Source: Candidatus Gastranaerophilales bacterium (GTDB lineage: Bacteria; Cyanobacteriota; Vampirovibrionia; Gastranaerophilales; Gastranaerophilaceae). Taken from it: 61,925 nt of DNA. Below, in pieces: positions 44,630 to 53,151 of this stretch (the stretch's first letter is position 1; each line of letters begins with the position of its first letter). The stretch covers positions 1 through 61,925 of the forward strand of contig CALURV010000017.1 in assembly GCA_944323285.1 (NCBI GenBank). The letters are read 5' to 3'. Under the pieces are notes generated by a model. It ran no database searches. It was not told the origin of the DNA and saw only the letters and a list, made by a program, of their open reading frames with translations. The position numbers and the translations under genes were made by a program.

Positions 44630-45901
44630 ATGAGTTCAAAAAAATATTTATTTACTTCTGAATCTGTAACCGAAGGACATCCGGATAAAGTATGTGATCA
44701 GATTTCAGATGCAATTTTAGATGAATTTCTAACAAAAGACAATAAATCAAGAGTAGCTGCAGAAACATCAGTTACCACCGGGATGGTGCTTGTATCAGGA
44801 GAAATAACATCATCTTGTTATGTAGATATACCGCACGTTGTAAGATCGACTATTGAAAATATTGGATACACCGGTAAATCATCAGGCGGTTTTGACAGCA
44901 AAACATGTGCTGTAATAACAAGTATAGATGAACAATCAACCGATATTTCAGGCGGCGTAAATAAAGCATTTGAAACAAGAGATAATAATGCAGATGTTTC
45001 AACAGACGAAACAAATAATATAGGAGCAGGTGATCAAGGTATTATGTTTGGTTTCGCTTGTAATGAAACGCCTGAACTTATGCCACTTCCAATCAGTTTA
45101 GCACATAAACTTTCTTATAGACTTGCGCAGGTTAGAAAACAAGGTCTTATAAAATATTTAAGACCTGATGGTAAATCTCAGGTAACTGTTGAATATGAAG
45201 ATGATAAACCGGTAAGAATTGATACAGTTGTAATTTCAACCCAGCATGATGATGAAATTGATGGAATAACCGATAATACTAAAATACAAGAAATTATAAA
45301 GAAAGATGTTATAGAACATGTAATTAATTATGTATTTTCAAAAGAAGAATTAAAACCCGACAGTTCAACAAAATATTTAATAAACCCATCAGGCAGATTC
45401 GTAATAGGCGGACCTCAAGGTGATGCGGGATTAACAGGTAGAAAAATAATTGTTGATACATATGGCGGATATTCAAGACATGGCGGCGGAGCCTTTTCAG
45501 GTAAAGACCCAACAAAAGTTGACCGTTCTGCAGCTTATGCTGCAAGATATGTTGCAAAAAATATCGTTGCAGCTGGCTTAGCTGATAAATGTGAAATAGA
45601 ATTAGGATATGCGATTGGTGTTGCACAACCTGTTTCTATTTATGTTGAAACTTTCGGAACTGGTAAAATTTCTGATGATGATATTATGAAACTTGTTGAA
45701 AAGAATTTTGATTTAAGACCAATTGCTATAATAAATCAATTTGACCTAAGAAATCTTCCTGCTAAAAATGGTGGTAAGTTCTATCAAAAACTTGCTGCTT
45801 ATGGTCATCTTGGCAGAACTGATTTTGATGTACCTTGGGAACATTTAGATAAAGTTCAAACATTAAAAGAGCAAGCTGAAAATTTAACAGTAAACGTATA
45901 A
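44630..45901 (+). CDS. metK: S-adenosylmethionine synthetase
   Basis: Makes SAM from methionine and ATP, supplying the radical SAM enzymes of this window. 423 residues, slightly longer than the usual ~390. Seen: [43 protein letters not shown] and [16 protein letters not shown]. The start is the ATG at 44630 with GAGGAG upstream; a longer frame from 44528 would begin inside the rpsO terminator. Probably a single-gene transcript. Confidence 0.97.
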   Translation: MSSKKYLFTSESVTEGHPDKVCDQISDAILDEFLTKDNKSRVAAETSVTTGMVLVSGEITSSCYVDIPHVVRSTIENIGYTGKSSGGFDSKTCAVITSIDEQSTDISGGVNKAFETRDNNADVSTDETNNIGAGDQGIMFGFACNETPELMPLPISLAHKLSYRLAQVRKQGLIKYLRPDGKSQVTVEYEDDKPVRIDTVVISTQHDDEIDGITDNTKIQEIIKKDVIEHVINYVFSKEELKPDSSTKYLINPSGRFVIGGPQGDAGLTGRKIIVDTYGGYSRHGGGAFSGKDPTKVDRSAAYAARYVAKNIVAAGLADKCEIELGYAIGVAQPVSIYVETFGTGKISDDDIMKLVEKNFDLRPIAIINQFDLRNLPAKNGGKFYQKLAAYGHLGRTDFDVPWEHLDKVQTLKEQAENLTVNV

Positions 45902-45913
45902 AATAAAAATTTA

Positions 45914-45944
45914 AGAAATAGAGCAGAATATCTGCTCTATTTCT
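45914..45944. terminator. Bidirectional terminator between metK and cca
   Basis: A perfect 14-base stem, AGAAATAGAGCAGA/TCTGCTCTATTTCT, with a 3-base loop. The cca stop codon lies inside the stem. Confidence 0.85.
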
Positions 45945-47160
45945 TTATAAATTTTTGAATAAACTTTTTTTCTTCTTCTTTTGTTTTTAATTTGCCTTTT
46001 AATTTTTCTTTCAAAATCTTATCAAATAATTCAGAAAAATACTCAGATGGGATAAAACCAAGTTCTATCAAATCTTTTCCGGTTATTAAAACTTTAATCT
46101 GTTTTAGAGCGGTTAAAAATTTAATTACACTTTTCTCTCCTGATATAATATAAAAAAGAGCAAGAGATAAATCTATTTTATTATTATATAATTTATATAT
46201 TTTCTCATTATCATTAATTTTTATCTTACTAATAGCAAGCAATTCTTTTGTTTCCGATATTACTTTTTTCTCAAAAGAAGTCATATTTAATCTTGAATAT
46301 GCAAAATCAGAATTAATTATTAAACAACAAATTAAAATAAACCAAAATTCTGATTTATCATACAAATCATAACTCAAAATTTCATTTATTCTATCAATGT
46401 TAATTTCTTTAATTGGATTATCTGATATAAGTTTATATACATTCAATTTAATTACTTCATTATAAATATTTTTCTTTTCAATAGAAAAAAACTGCCTAAA
46501 TTCAGATTTTATACGTTCTAATGGCATATTAACATCTACTTGTTGCAGATAATCCTGCATTAAAATATAAGTTTTTTCTTCAATATCAAAATTAAATCTT
46601 ATTTTAAATTTTAAAGCTCTAATAATTCTGGAAGGATCATCTATAAAACTTCTATTGTGTAATATTCTTATTTTTTTATCAAGAATATCTTGATAACCGT
46701 TAAAATAATCAATCAATAAAAATTTATCATTTCCTGTAAGTTTTAGCGCAAGAGTATTAATTGTAAAATCTCTTCGTTTAACGTCCTCTATCAAATCACA
46801 TCCAAAATTACAAGCTTGAGGCAAAATTCCAGAAGCAGAATATTTTTCTTTTCTAGTCGATGCAAAATCAATTTCAACCCCTGATTCAAATTTAACCTTT
46901 ACTGTTCTTAGTTTATCTTGAATATTTATTAATTCACAATTTGTTTGTTTAAATAATTCTTTAGCAAATTCAACAGCATCGCCTTGAACAGCAACATCTA
47001 TATCTTTTATTTCATTACTCATAATAAAATCACGAACAATTCCACCAATTAAAAAGATATCTATTCCTAATTTTTCAGCAATTATAACAGCTTTCTCTAA
47101 TGCAAATTTACTGTCAAAAGAAAGCAAGTTACAATATTCTTTATCCAAAAATACAGACAT
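45937..47160 (-). CDS. cca: CCA tRNA nucleotidyltransferase / poly(A) polymerase family
   Basis: 407 residues. The class II nucleotidyltransferase head has IGGIVRDFIM and the metal-binding DIDVAV, then the RRDFTIN and DPSRIIRALKF motifs. A helical tail follows. It adds or repairs the CCA end of tRNAs; the tRNA-Lys here encodes CCA, so repair is the likelier role for that tRNA. AGAGG precedes the ATG. Confidence 0.92.
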   Translation of the reverse strand: MSVFLDKEYCNLLSFDSKFALEKAVIIAEKLGIDIFLIGGIVRDFIMSNEIKDIDVAVQGDAVEFAKELFKQTNCELINIQDKLRTVKVKFESGVEIDFASTRKEKYSASGILPQACNFGCDLIEDVKRRDFTINTLALKLTGNDKFLLIDYFNGYQDILDKKIRILHNRSFIDDPSRIIRALKFKIRFNFDIEEKTYILMQDYLQQVDVNMPLERIKSEFRQFFSIEKKNIYNEVIKLNVYKLISDNPIKEINIDRINEILSYDLYDKSEFWFILICCLIINSDFAYSRLNMTSFEKKVISETKELLAISKIKINDNEKIYKLYNNKIDLSLALFYIISGEKSVIKFLTALKQIKVLITGKDLIELGFIPSEYFSELFDKILKEKLKGKLKTKEEEKKFIQKFIKK

Positions 47161-47203
47161 ATAACCTCTGATATAATTTCAAAATCAGATTAATTATAAC
47201 AAA

Positions 47204-48910
47204 TTAATTAAAATCTTTAAATACAGAACTTAATTCACCCTTAACTTGCTCAAAATAATCAACATCATATAAATTTTCAGAATTATTTATGTTATTAGCA
47301 TTTCTCTTTGCTTCCAATTTTTTTGTAATAAAAATATTAAGTTTTGATATACCAACACCAAGAACTAATCCTGAATATAAATAACCTGCAATTTGAGAAC
47401 CTGCAATCTTCAATATTTTAGTTTTTGTAGCATTATCAGCATTCTTAAACATATCAGAGAATTTAAGCATTTTACCATCTTTAGCAATTTCTTTAACATT
47501 TGGAAGCAAAACTTCATCAAAAGATTTAACAGAAGATTTAGTAAGCCATTTAAATGCATAACCTAAACCTTTCTTTCCACCTTCTTTTGAAACAGGATTA
47601 TTAATTAATTCTTTACCGCCTAAAGCTCTTGCCGTCAATTTAGAAACCATCCCGCCTAATATTAACCAATTTGTAAATCCAAGAGTATCTTTTATAACAC
47701 TTTCTCTCAACTCATCCTTATTTCTTGCAGCAAGGAAACGACTTCCTATTGTTAAACCATATAATAATTTAAATTGATTTAAAGTTGGAATTTTACTATT
47801 AAATTGAACATTGGAAGTAAAATCACTTAATTTGCCAATAGTACTTATTGCAAAGGCAGGAAATCCAATTCCAAAAGCAGTTTTTAAAGCTTTAAACCCT
47901 TTTGATTGATCCGAATTCTTGTCTTTTACACCAACAAAACCATCATGTCCTGTTCTCTTTTTAGTTAAATACCTGTTTAAAGGTTGAATCGAAACACATA
48001 AAGCAGCACATATACCGAGACCTATCATCGTAGCTGTTGTTTTATTTTTAGTTAAAGCTTTAACAAATCCAGGTAATTTTTCTTCAGTTTTAGTTTTGAA
48101 AGAATTTGAAAGAACAACAGCATTATCAACCAGTTCACTAAGCGAAGAAGAAACACCTTTTATACCTTCATTTGCTTTTATTCTATATGATACTGAAGCC
48201 CCTGTATCTTGTACTATCTGAGAAACAACTAATTGTTTTAAATCTTTAACTTCTTTTAATAAATTTATCTTATCAATACCCGTTTTACCTGTTAGTTCTT
48301 TTGACTTAGCAGCCAAATTAACCATATTTTCAACAATTTTTTCATTTGCTTCTTTTGAAACAGTTCTCCATTCCTCACCATTTAAACCTTTTATGCTTGA
48401 AAGAAATCCTTCAAAAAATTTATGAGAGCTATTTGATGAATTTTCCCATATAGCTGACATATTTTTAATGGTATCACCACTTGCAAAAATATTTTGAGCT
48501 TTTATACCATACTCTTTATTAAATTTACCTGAAATTGCAGTTGCAGCACCCAAACCTATTAAACCAACACAAGCATGAATTATGCAGCTTGAAACTTCTC
48601 TAAAAAATGCTTCAATACCAGATTGAGGTCCTCTATTTTTAAATTCAATAGCTGTTCTTGGTATAACCATTGAACATAAATCAACAGCACAAGCGCCAAC
48701 CGCCGGGCTGTTATTTAAACCTCTTAACCCTGTTAATAAAGCAGTTTGTCCTCCCTTGAATGTTAATGAATTATCATCAATTTTATTTTTTTCTAACCTA
48801 ATTAAAGATTTTTCGTATAAACCAGTTTGGATTCTTTTATTATCAGAATTTTGCGTTTTGTATCCTTTTTCATTTATAAATATTTTCGGCTGGTTAAATT
48901 TTGTTATCAT
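47204..48910 (-). CDS. Hypothetical membrane protein with 'TFKGG' motif
   Basis: 568 residues, unknown function. After a polar N-terminus ending in LTFKGGQTALLTGLRG there are several moderately hydrophobic helices (about 110-130, 290-310, 345-360, 405-430, 505-530) separated by Lys-rich segments. No catalytic motif is seen. The FKGG start resembles that of the 115-residue protein at 16026-16373 and may be a lineage-specific tag. Start ATG at 48910, weak ribosome site. Confidence 0.65.
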   Translation of the reverse strand: MITKFNQPKIFINEKGYKTQNSDNKRIQTGLYEKSLIRLEKNKIDDNSLTFKGGQTALLTGLRGLNNSPAVGACAVDLCSMVIPRTAIEFKNRGPQSGIEAFFREVSSCIIHACVGLIGLGAATAISGKFNKEYGIKAQNIFASGDTIKNMSAIWENSSNSSHKFFEGFLSSIKGLNGEEWRTVSKEANEKIVENMVNLAAKSKELTGKTGIDKINLLKEVKDLKQLVVSQIVQDTGASVSYRIKANEGIKGVSSSLSELVDNAVVLSNSFKTKTEEKLPGFVKALTKNKTTATMIGLGICAALCVSIQPLNRYLTKKRTGHDGFVGVKDKNSDQSKGFKALKTAFGIGFPAFAISTIGKLSDFTSNVQFNSKIPTLNQFKLLYGLTIGSRFLAARNKDELRESVIKDTLGFTNWLILGGMVSKLTARALGGKELINNPVSKEGGKKGLGYAFKWLTKSSVKSFDEVLLPNVKEIAKDGKMLKFSDMFKNADNATKTKILKIAGSQIAGYLYSGLVLGVGISKLNIFITKKLEAKRNANNINNSENLYDVDYFEQVKGELSSVFKDFN

Positions 48911-49133
48911 ATATCTTTCTTTATTCCTTCTGCCTTAACATTCATAGAAAAAAAAATTTGCTATTTTTTAATTAAATTTTACAAATTATCCCTTTAACAA
49001 GATTGTGGTTTTATTTTATCAAAAGCAAACTTTTTTGTAACAAAATTATTTATTTTCTTTACAAAAAAAACAAAAACATTAAAGTTTATATTAAAAAATC
49101 CGACAAATTTTTATATAAAAATTAAGAGGAACA

Positions 49134-49400
49134 ATGGAAGACAAACAAATAATTTCGAAAAATCCATTCGGATTAAATATTACACTTCCGAAAAAAACAC
49201 TACAAGAAGTTCAGAAAGTTGCACAACAAGAAATAGGCAATATTTCTGTAAACCCTTTTCTTGAATATTTCAAAGAAAATGATAAAGTTTTTTCAGGTCA
49301 AGTAGCAAAGGAAATTAGAAAATATCAGTCTCAAATTTATACTCTCGGTCAAGTAATGAGAGAGGGTAAATCTTCATCTTCTTTTAACATTAATATGTAA
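49134..49400 (+). CDS. Hypothetical small protein
   Basis: 88 residues, not recognised. NPFGLNITLPKKTLQEVQKVAQQ and a second NPFLEYFKEN give two 'NPF' segments; the rest is helical and ends in a Ser-rich tail. No signal or membrane segment. A good GAGG site precedes the ATG. A full-length dispersed repeat begins 16 bases after its stop. Confidence 0.6.
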   Translation: MEDKQIISKNPFGLNITLPKKTLQEVQKVAQQEIGNISVNPFLEYFKENDKVFSGQVAKEIRKYQSQIYTLGQVMREGKSSSSFNINM

Positions 49401-49416
49401 TCTTATTCTATACAAT

Positions 49417-49602
49417 ATTTAATCTAGTATCGCACTTTGTTACCGTCTCATCCTCTCTAACAAAGTACTCACCTTTTAAAAACTCTGCTCACCTTCGTTT
49501 CACTACGGATACAAGCTCACTCAAAAACAAAGTTTTTGGTTCGTTTTGTAAAAAAAATTCACTCACTCTTTCAGCTTATCGTGAATTTTTTCTCGGACAA
49601 AG
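49417..49602 (+). repeat. Dispersed repeat, full-length copy A (reference copy)
   Basis: About 185 bases, from TTTAATCTAGTATCGC to CGGACAAAG. Three hairpins are possible: ACTTTGTTA/TAACAAAGT (49434-49466), CAAAAAC/GTTTTTG in the middle, and AAAAAATTCAC/GTGAATTTTTT (49552-49591), the last followed by Ts as in a terminator. The two ends share an inverted ACTTTGT-CCG block. No protein is encoded. It lies in the sense orientation 3' of a plus-strand gene. Copies are at 42361, 58451 and, as fragments, 10300, 15376, 53152, 56838 and 59790. Confidence 0.85.
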
Positions 49603-49606
49603 TTTT

Positions 49607-49630
49607 AACCCGCATAAATGCGGGTTATTT
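49607..49630 (+). terminator. Terminator-like hairpin after repeat copy A
   Basis: AACCCGCAT/ATGCGGGTT perfect 9-base inverted repeat followed by ATTTTG; works better on the plus strand. Confidence 0.6.
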
Positions 49631-49660
49631 TGTGCAGTTATTATTCATGTAGTTATTATA

Positions 49661-49682
49661 AAAAAAAGGTCGCCATGCGACC
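49661..49682 (-). terminator. Intrinsic terminator of a minus-strand transcript
   Basis: GGTCGC/GCGACC stem with a 3-base loop and seven Ts on the minus strand. It is a second terminator 130 bases beyond that of rplT, so it should belong to another RNA. Confidence 0.75.
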
Positions 49683-49755
49683 ACAGTCTTGTTATGGAGA
49701 AAAGGAGTGAAGGAAAATAAGTAATAAAGAAATTGACTATATCTATTAAATTCCC
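49661..49755 (-). ncRNA. Candidate CU-rich small RNA
   Basis: Between the rplT terminator and a strong own terminator, the minus strand reads a C/U-rich stretch containing CCTTCACTCC and TTTTCTCC, complementary to Shine-Dalgarno sequences, then the GGTCGC hairpin. Possible -10 boxes are TATAAT (49763-49768) or TATAGT (49736-49741), so the 5' end is uncertain. A role in blocking ribosome sites is inferred. No peptide with a ribosome site was found in it. Confidence 0.4.
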
Positions 49756-49810
49756 AAATTATATTATATATAACATATATATTATTTATATATTAATATT
49801 TTTTAATCAT

Positions 49811-49841
49811 AAAAAAGAAGGAGTCTCACTGACTCCTTCTT
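49811..49841 (-). terminator. Terminator of infC-rpmI-rplT
   Basis: AAGAAGGAGTC/GACTCCTTCTT stem with a 5-base loop and a T-run on the minus strand, 17 bases after the rplT stop. Confidence 0.85.
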
Positions 49842-49857
49842 AGTTTTAAATTTATTA

Positions 49858-50208
49858 TTATTTTGCTGTTTTAGCAGTTTCAACAATAATAGAAAAAGCA
49901 TCAGGTTCATTAACAGCTAAATCAGCAAGCATTTTTCTGTTAACAGCAACTTCTGACTTTTTAAGAGCATTCATAAATTTAGAATAGCTTAAACCATGTT
50001 GTCTAACAGCTGCATTAATTCTAACAATCCATAAACGGCGCATATTTCTTTTTAAGTGGCGTCTATCTCTGTACTGATATTTTAATTTTTTCATTACAGC
50101 CGTATTAGCTACTTTAAATATTCTACTTCTAGCACCTTTAAAACCTTTAGCAAGTTTTAATATTTTTTTATGTCTTTTTCTTAAGACATTACCACGTTTA
50201 ATTCTCAT
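49858..50208 (-). CDS. rplT: 50S ribosomal protein L20
   Basis: 116 residues, highly basic, with RVKRGNV-like start ([17 protein letters not shown]), [11 protein letters not shown] and [15 protein letters not shown], all diagnostic. It starts 50S assembly and in many bacteria represses its own operon by binding mRNA. Last gene of infC-rpmI-rplT. Confidence 0.97.
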   Translation of the reverse strand: MRIKRGNVLRKRHKKILKLAKGFKGARSRIFKVANTAVMKKLKYQYRDRRHLKRNMRRLWIVRINAAVRQHGLSYSKFMNALKKSEVAVNRKMLADLAVNEPDAFSIIVETAKTAK

Positions 50209-50237
50209 TTTCTAATTTCCTTTCTTCATTAATCTAA

Positions 50238-50447
50238 TTAACCTGAACACTTCGCGTAAGGAAGTTCTTTCAATACAAGTTTCTTATGTGTAGCAGAAAC
50301 TTCAATCATTGAAGAAAGTTTTCTTTTTCTTGAAGCACTTTTGTGTTGAAGTAAGTGGCCCTTACCTGCTTTTCTTCTTAAAATTTTACCGCCGGCAGTA
50401 ATTTTATACCTTTTTGCACCGGAGCGGTGTGTTTTCATCTTTGGCAT
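50238..50447 (-). CDS. rpmI: 50S ribosomal protein L35
   Basis: 69 residues with PKMKTHRSGAKRYKITAGGKI and the basic KGHLLQHKSASRKR segment. Middle gene of infC-rpmI-rplT; AAAGGAG precedes the ATG. A 150-base spacer with two hairpins separates it from infC. Confidence 0.97.
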   Translation of the reverse strand: MPKMKTHRSGAKRYKITAGGKILRRKAGKGHLLQHKSASRKRKLSSMIEVSATHKKLVLKELPYAKCSG

Positions 50448-50487
50448 AGTTTTCTCCTTTTATACTTTACTTGACTCTATTTGGTCA

Positions 50488-50512
50488 ATAATGCGACATG
50501 CCTCCGCATTAT
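50488..50512 (-). promoter_or_regulatory. Hairpin in the rpmI leader
   Basis: ATAATGCG/CGCATTAT perfect 8-base stem with a 9-base loop, about 40 bases before the rpmI start. It may be part of an L20-binding control region. Confidence 0.45.
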
Positions 50513-50547
50513 CGAACCATACAATTTATATTTTAGAACAAACAAAA

Positions 50548-50570
50548 ATACACGCAAGCTTGTGTATATC
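50548..50570 (-). terminator. Possible attenuator between infC and rpmI
   Basis: On the minus strand ATACAC/GTGTAT, extended by AAG/CTT, forms a hairpin followed by TTTTTG. It lies inside the operon after infC, so partial termination is expected. Confidence 0.45.
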
Positions 50571-50597
50571 TTTAAATTAATAAAAATTAATTACATA

Positions 50598-51119
50598 CTA
50601 TGGAGCCAATATAGTAACAACATTTCTTCCATCCATAGATGGTTTTTTCTCAACTGTCATTTTTTCACCTTCAAGGTCAGCAAGAAACCTGTTTGCAAGA
50701 TCATAAGCCAAATGATTATGTTGCATTTCTCTACCTCTAAGCATAACAACAATTTTTACTTTATTACCTTTTGCTATAAATTTTTTAATGCTATTTATTT
50801 TTACGTTATAGTCATTTACATCAATTTTATATCTTACTTTAATTTCTTTTATTTCAATAGTATGTTGTTTTTTCTTTGATTCTTTTGCACGTTTTTCAAT
50901 TTCGTATTTGTATTTTCCGTAATCTAAAATTTTTGCAACCGGAGGTTCTTGATTTGGAGAAACAATAATTAAATCCAACCCCCTTTCTTCTGCCATTAAA
51001 AGAGCTTTTGATGTAAGTACTACCCCATGATTATTTCCTTCTTCATCTATTAATCTGACTTCTTTTGCTCTTATATTTCTGTTTAACAATGCATTGGGTT
51101 GGTTATAATCTTTACTAAT
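50598..51119 (-). CDS. infC: Translation initiation factor IF-3 (AUU start)
   Basis: Binds 30S subunits and checks the start codon. 174 codons when begun at ATT (51119): ISKDYNQPNALLNRNIRAKEVRLID. The AGGAGG site lies 8 bases before this ATT, whereas the TTG at 51089 has none; AUU starts on infC are known in other bacteria and permit self-repression by IF-3. Seen: LRGREMQHNHLA and the C-terminal domain with VEKKPSMDGRNV. First gene of infC-rpmI-rplT. Confidence 0.95.
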   Translation of the reverse strand: MSKDYNQPNALLNRNIRAKEVRLIDEEGNNHGVVLTSKALLMAEERGLDLIIVSPNQEPPVAKILDYGKYKYEIEKRAKESKKKQHTIEIKEIKVRYKIDVNDYNVKINSIKKFIAKGNKVKIVVMLRGREMQHNHLAYDLANRFLADLEGEKMTVEKKPSMDGRNVVTILAP

Positions 51120-51149
51120 GATATTATCCTCCTATTTTCTAACGAAATA

Positions 51150-51178
51150 ATTGTATCAGAATAGATTTTACTTTGCAA
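51150..51178 (-). promoter_or_regulatory. Promoter of infC-rpmI-rplT
   Basis: On the minus strand TTGCAA (51173-51178) and TACAAT (51150-51155) with a 17-base spacer, about 30 bases before the infC AUU. Confidence 0.65.
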
Positions 51179-51279
51179 ATAATATATTTAGTAAAGAAAT
51201 CGCAAGAAATAAAAATTATTAATATAAATTTACATTAATAATATTAGTTATAATATATAACTTGATTTTAAAATATGTT

Positions 51280-51285
51280 TATAAT
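51280..51285 (+). promoter_or_regulatory. Probable -10 box of rplJ-rplL
   Basis: TATAAT about 15 bases upstream of the L10 leader. The -35 box is not clear. Confidence 0.45.
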
Positions 51286-51296
51286 AAATTAACTAC

Positions 51297-51392
51297 ATAA
51301 CCGTAGAAAGCAGGGGGCAAAATTGACAAACTGCCATTAAGAAAACAGTAAAGTCAAAAGCCTTAAAATAAAACCCCGCCGAGGATTATCAA
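51297..51392 (+). promoter_or_regulatory. Ribosomal protein L10 leader
   Basis: The segment has the conserved pair AGCAGGGGG at 51309-51317 and CCCCGCCGAGGAT at 51374-51386, the kink-turn hallmark of L10 leaders that bind the L10(L12)4 complex. It lies 110-210 bases before rplJ. Binding should reduce expression of rplJ-rplL when free L10 is in excess. Confidence 0.8.
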
Positions 51393-51439
51393 AGTAGTAT
51401 AAGTCAATTTTTTGGATTGGTTTTAAATATGTAATTGAT

Positions 51440-51467
51440 AAATTTACGGTTAGACGTAAATTTTTTT
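51440..51467 (+). terminator. Attenuator terminator between L10 leader and rplJ
   Basis: AAATTTACG/CGTAAATTT stem with a 6-base loop and seven Ts, 43 bases before the rplJ start. It points to transcription attenuation as the control mode. Confidence 0.75.
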
Positions 51468-51509
51468 ATGTCAAAATTGGTCGATACAATACAAAATAAG
51501 GAGCATAAA

Positions 51510-52031
51510 ATGTCAACAAAAGCCTTTAAACAAGATAAAATTGAAGCAATGAAAGAAAACTTTGCTAAGGCTAAAGTTGCTGTTGTTACTGAATATAGAG
51601 GTTTAACTGTTGAAGAGATTACTAATTTACGTCGTAGTCTTCAAAAAGAAAATAGTGACTATATGGTAACTAAAAATACTTTAGCTAAAATTGCATCAAA
51701 AGGAACTCAATTTGAAGTTCTTGCTGATTCACTTAAAGGACCTGTTGCTATTGCTTTTGGTTTTAAAGATGAAGTTGCACCTGCTAAAATTTTAACTAAA
51801 TTTATAAAAGATGTTAAAAAAGGTGAAATTGTAGCTGCAGCTTTAGACGGAAAGCTTTTAAATGCAAAAGAAACTCAGGTTCTTGCAGATCTTCCTTCAA
51901 AAGAAGAACTTTATGCAAAAATGCTTGGCAGCATAAATTCACCTGCTACAGGTATTGTTGGTGCTGTTAACGCTGTTATGAGCGGTTTAGTAAGAGCAAT
52001 GGATCAAGTTGCTAAACAAAAAACCGCATAA
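51510..52031 (+). CDS. rplJ: 50S ribosomal protein L10
   Basis: 173 residues. AKVAVVTEYRGLTVEEITNLRR is split by the family-typical YRGLT motif; KNTLAKIA and LKGPVAIAFG follow. It anchors L7/L12 dimers on the ribosome stalk. The ATG at 51510 has AAGGAG 7 bases upstream; a longer frame from 51435 would run through the attenuator hairpin. rplL follows after 47 bases. Confidence 0.97.
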   Translation: MSTKAFKQDKIEAMKENFAKAKVAVVTEYRGLTVEEITNLRRSLQKENSDYMVTKNTLAKIASKGTQFEVLADSLKGPVAIAFGFKDEVAPAKILTKFIKDVKKGEIVAAALDGKLLNAKETQVLADLPSKEELYAKMLGSINSPATGIVGAVNAVMSGLVRAMDQVAKQKTA

Positions 52032-52078
52032 TTATTAGTAAATTAGTAAAAATTATTTAAATTAAAAGGAGAAATAAA

Positions 52079-52453
52079 ATGAGTGTAGAATCTATTTTAG
52101 AATCAATTGAAAAATTAACATTAATCGAAGCTGCTGAATTAGTTAAAGCTATGGAAGAAAAATTCGGAGTTTCTGCTGCTGCTCCTGTTGCAGTTGCTGC
52201 AGTTGCTGCTGCTCCTGCCGGTGAAGCTGCTCAAGAAGAAGCTTCTGAAGTTAACGTTATCTTAGCTTCTGCCGGTGCTAACAAAATCGCTGTTCTTAAA
52301 GAAGTTAGAGCTATCACTGGTCTTGGCCTAAAAGAAGCTAAAGATTTAGTTGACGGTGCTCCTAAAGCTATTAAAGAAGGCGTTAAAAAAGAAGATGCTG
52401 AAGCTATTAAAAAACAACTTGAAGCAGCTGGTGCTACTGTTGAAATTAAATAG
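52079..52453 (+). CDS. rplL: 50S ribosomal protein L7/L12
   Basis: 124 residues. N-terminal dimerisation helices ([20 protein letters not shown]), an Ala-rich hinge (about 36-58) and the factor-binding domain with [20 protein letters not shown]. Recruits elongation factors. AAAGGAG precedes the ATG. Last gene of the transcript. Confidence 0.98.
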   Translation: MSVESILESIEKLTLIEAAELVKAMEEKFGVSAAAPVAVAAVAAAPAGEAAQEEASEVNVILASAGANKIAVLKEVRAITGLGLKEAKDLVDGAPKAIKEGVKKEDAEAIKKQLEAAGATVEIK

Positions 52454-52474
52454 TAACTTATTTAATAAAACCAT

Positions 52475-52506
52475 AAAAAAAGGAAGCAAAATTGCTTCCT
52501 TTTTTT
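52475..52506 (+). terminator. Terminator of rplJ-rplL
   Basis: AAAGGAAGC/GCTTCCTTT stem with a 6-base loop and a T-run. Confidence 0.85.
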
Positions 52507-52620
52507 ATACTCCTATTGTACTAATCCTTTATAATTCTTTTTCTAATCTATTATGTAATATTAAAATGCATATTTCTGCTTAATACTTATTGCGGTACTA
52601 AGTTATAACGGAGAAGAAAA

Positions 52621-53121
52621 ATGAAAAAACTATACTTACTATTATTATCTTTTATCTGCTTGTGTTCACTTACTGCTTTTGCTCAGGATGATTGTTGCAA
52701 AAAACAGATGCCAACGCCTGCACCTTGTGAAAAACAAGTTAAAAAACCTTGTGATACTCCATGCCCGCAAACATCTGTAACACCTTGTCCTGATGAATGT
52801 TTTTTATGTACTAATTGCAACATGAATACTTTATTCAGATGTATGAATTTAAGCAGTTCTCAAATTTGCAATGCTCATAAAATTCAAGAAAAATATAATC
52901 TGGAAGTTTTAAGTTTAAATGAAAGACTGCAATGTGAGAAACAAAAACTTTGTCAATTAGAACAATCTTGCGCAAAATCAAGTGAAATAAGAAAACAGAA
53001 AAAATTAATTAAAAAACTTGAAAAAACAAAAAAAGAAATATGTAAATGTTATGAACAGCAATTTAAAGCAACATTATCCAGCCAGCAAATAAAAGCTTAC
53101 AATAAAAATAAGAAAAGCTAA
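52621..53121 (+). CDS. Secreted Cys-rich Spy/CpxP-like protein
   Basis: 166 residues with an N-terminal signal peptide (about 1-21, ending AFA). A Pro/Cys-rich segment (24-65, many PC and CC pairs) is followed by a helical part. Two segments, NLSSSQICNAH and TLSSQQIKAY, recall the paired LTxxQ motifs of the periplasmic chaperone family Spy/CpxP. The many cysteines suggest disulfides or metal binding. The family link is tentative. GGAG precedes the ATG. Confidence 0.6.
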   Translation: MKKLYLLLLSFICLCSLTAFAQDDCCKKQMPTPAPCEKQVKKPCDTPCPQTSVTPCPDECFLCTNCNMNTLFRCMNLSSSQICNAHKIQEKYNLEVLSLNERLQCEKQKLCQLEQSCAKSSEIRKQKKLIKKLEKTKKEICKCYEQQFKATLSSQQIKAYNKNKKS

Positions 53122-53146
53122 AAGAGTTCAAATGAACTCTTTTTTA
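53120..53146 (+). terminator. Terminator of the Cys-rich protein gene
   Basis: AAAGAGTTC/GAACTCTTT with a 4-base loop, starting in the stop codon and followed by Ts. Confidence 0.85.
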
Positions 53147-53151
53147 ATGGC

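Noticed and set aside
49417-49602. Repeat copy A as a pseudogene or transposase remnant
   Set aside because: All six frames contain stops and no transposase motif; conservation follows hairpins rather than codons.
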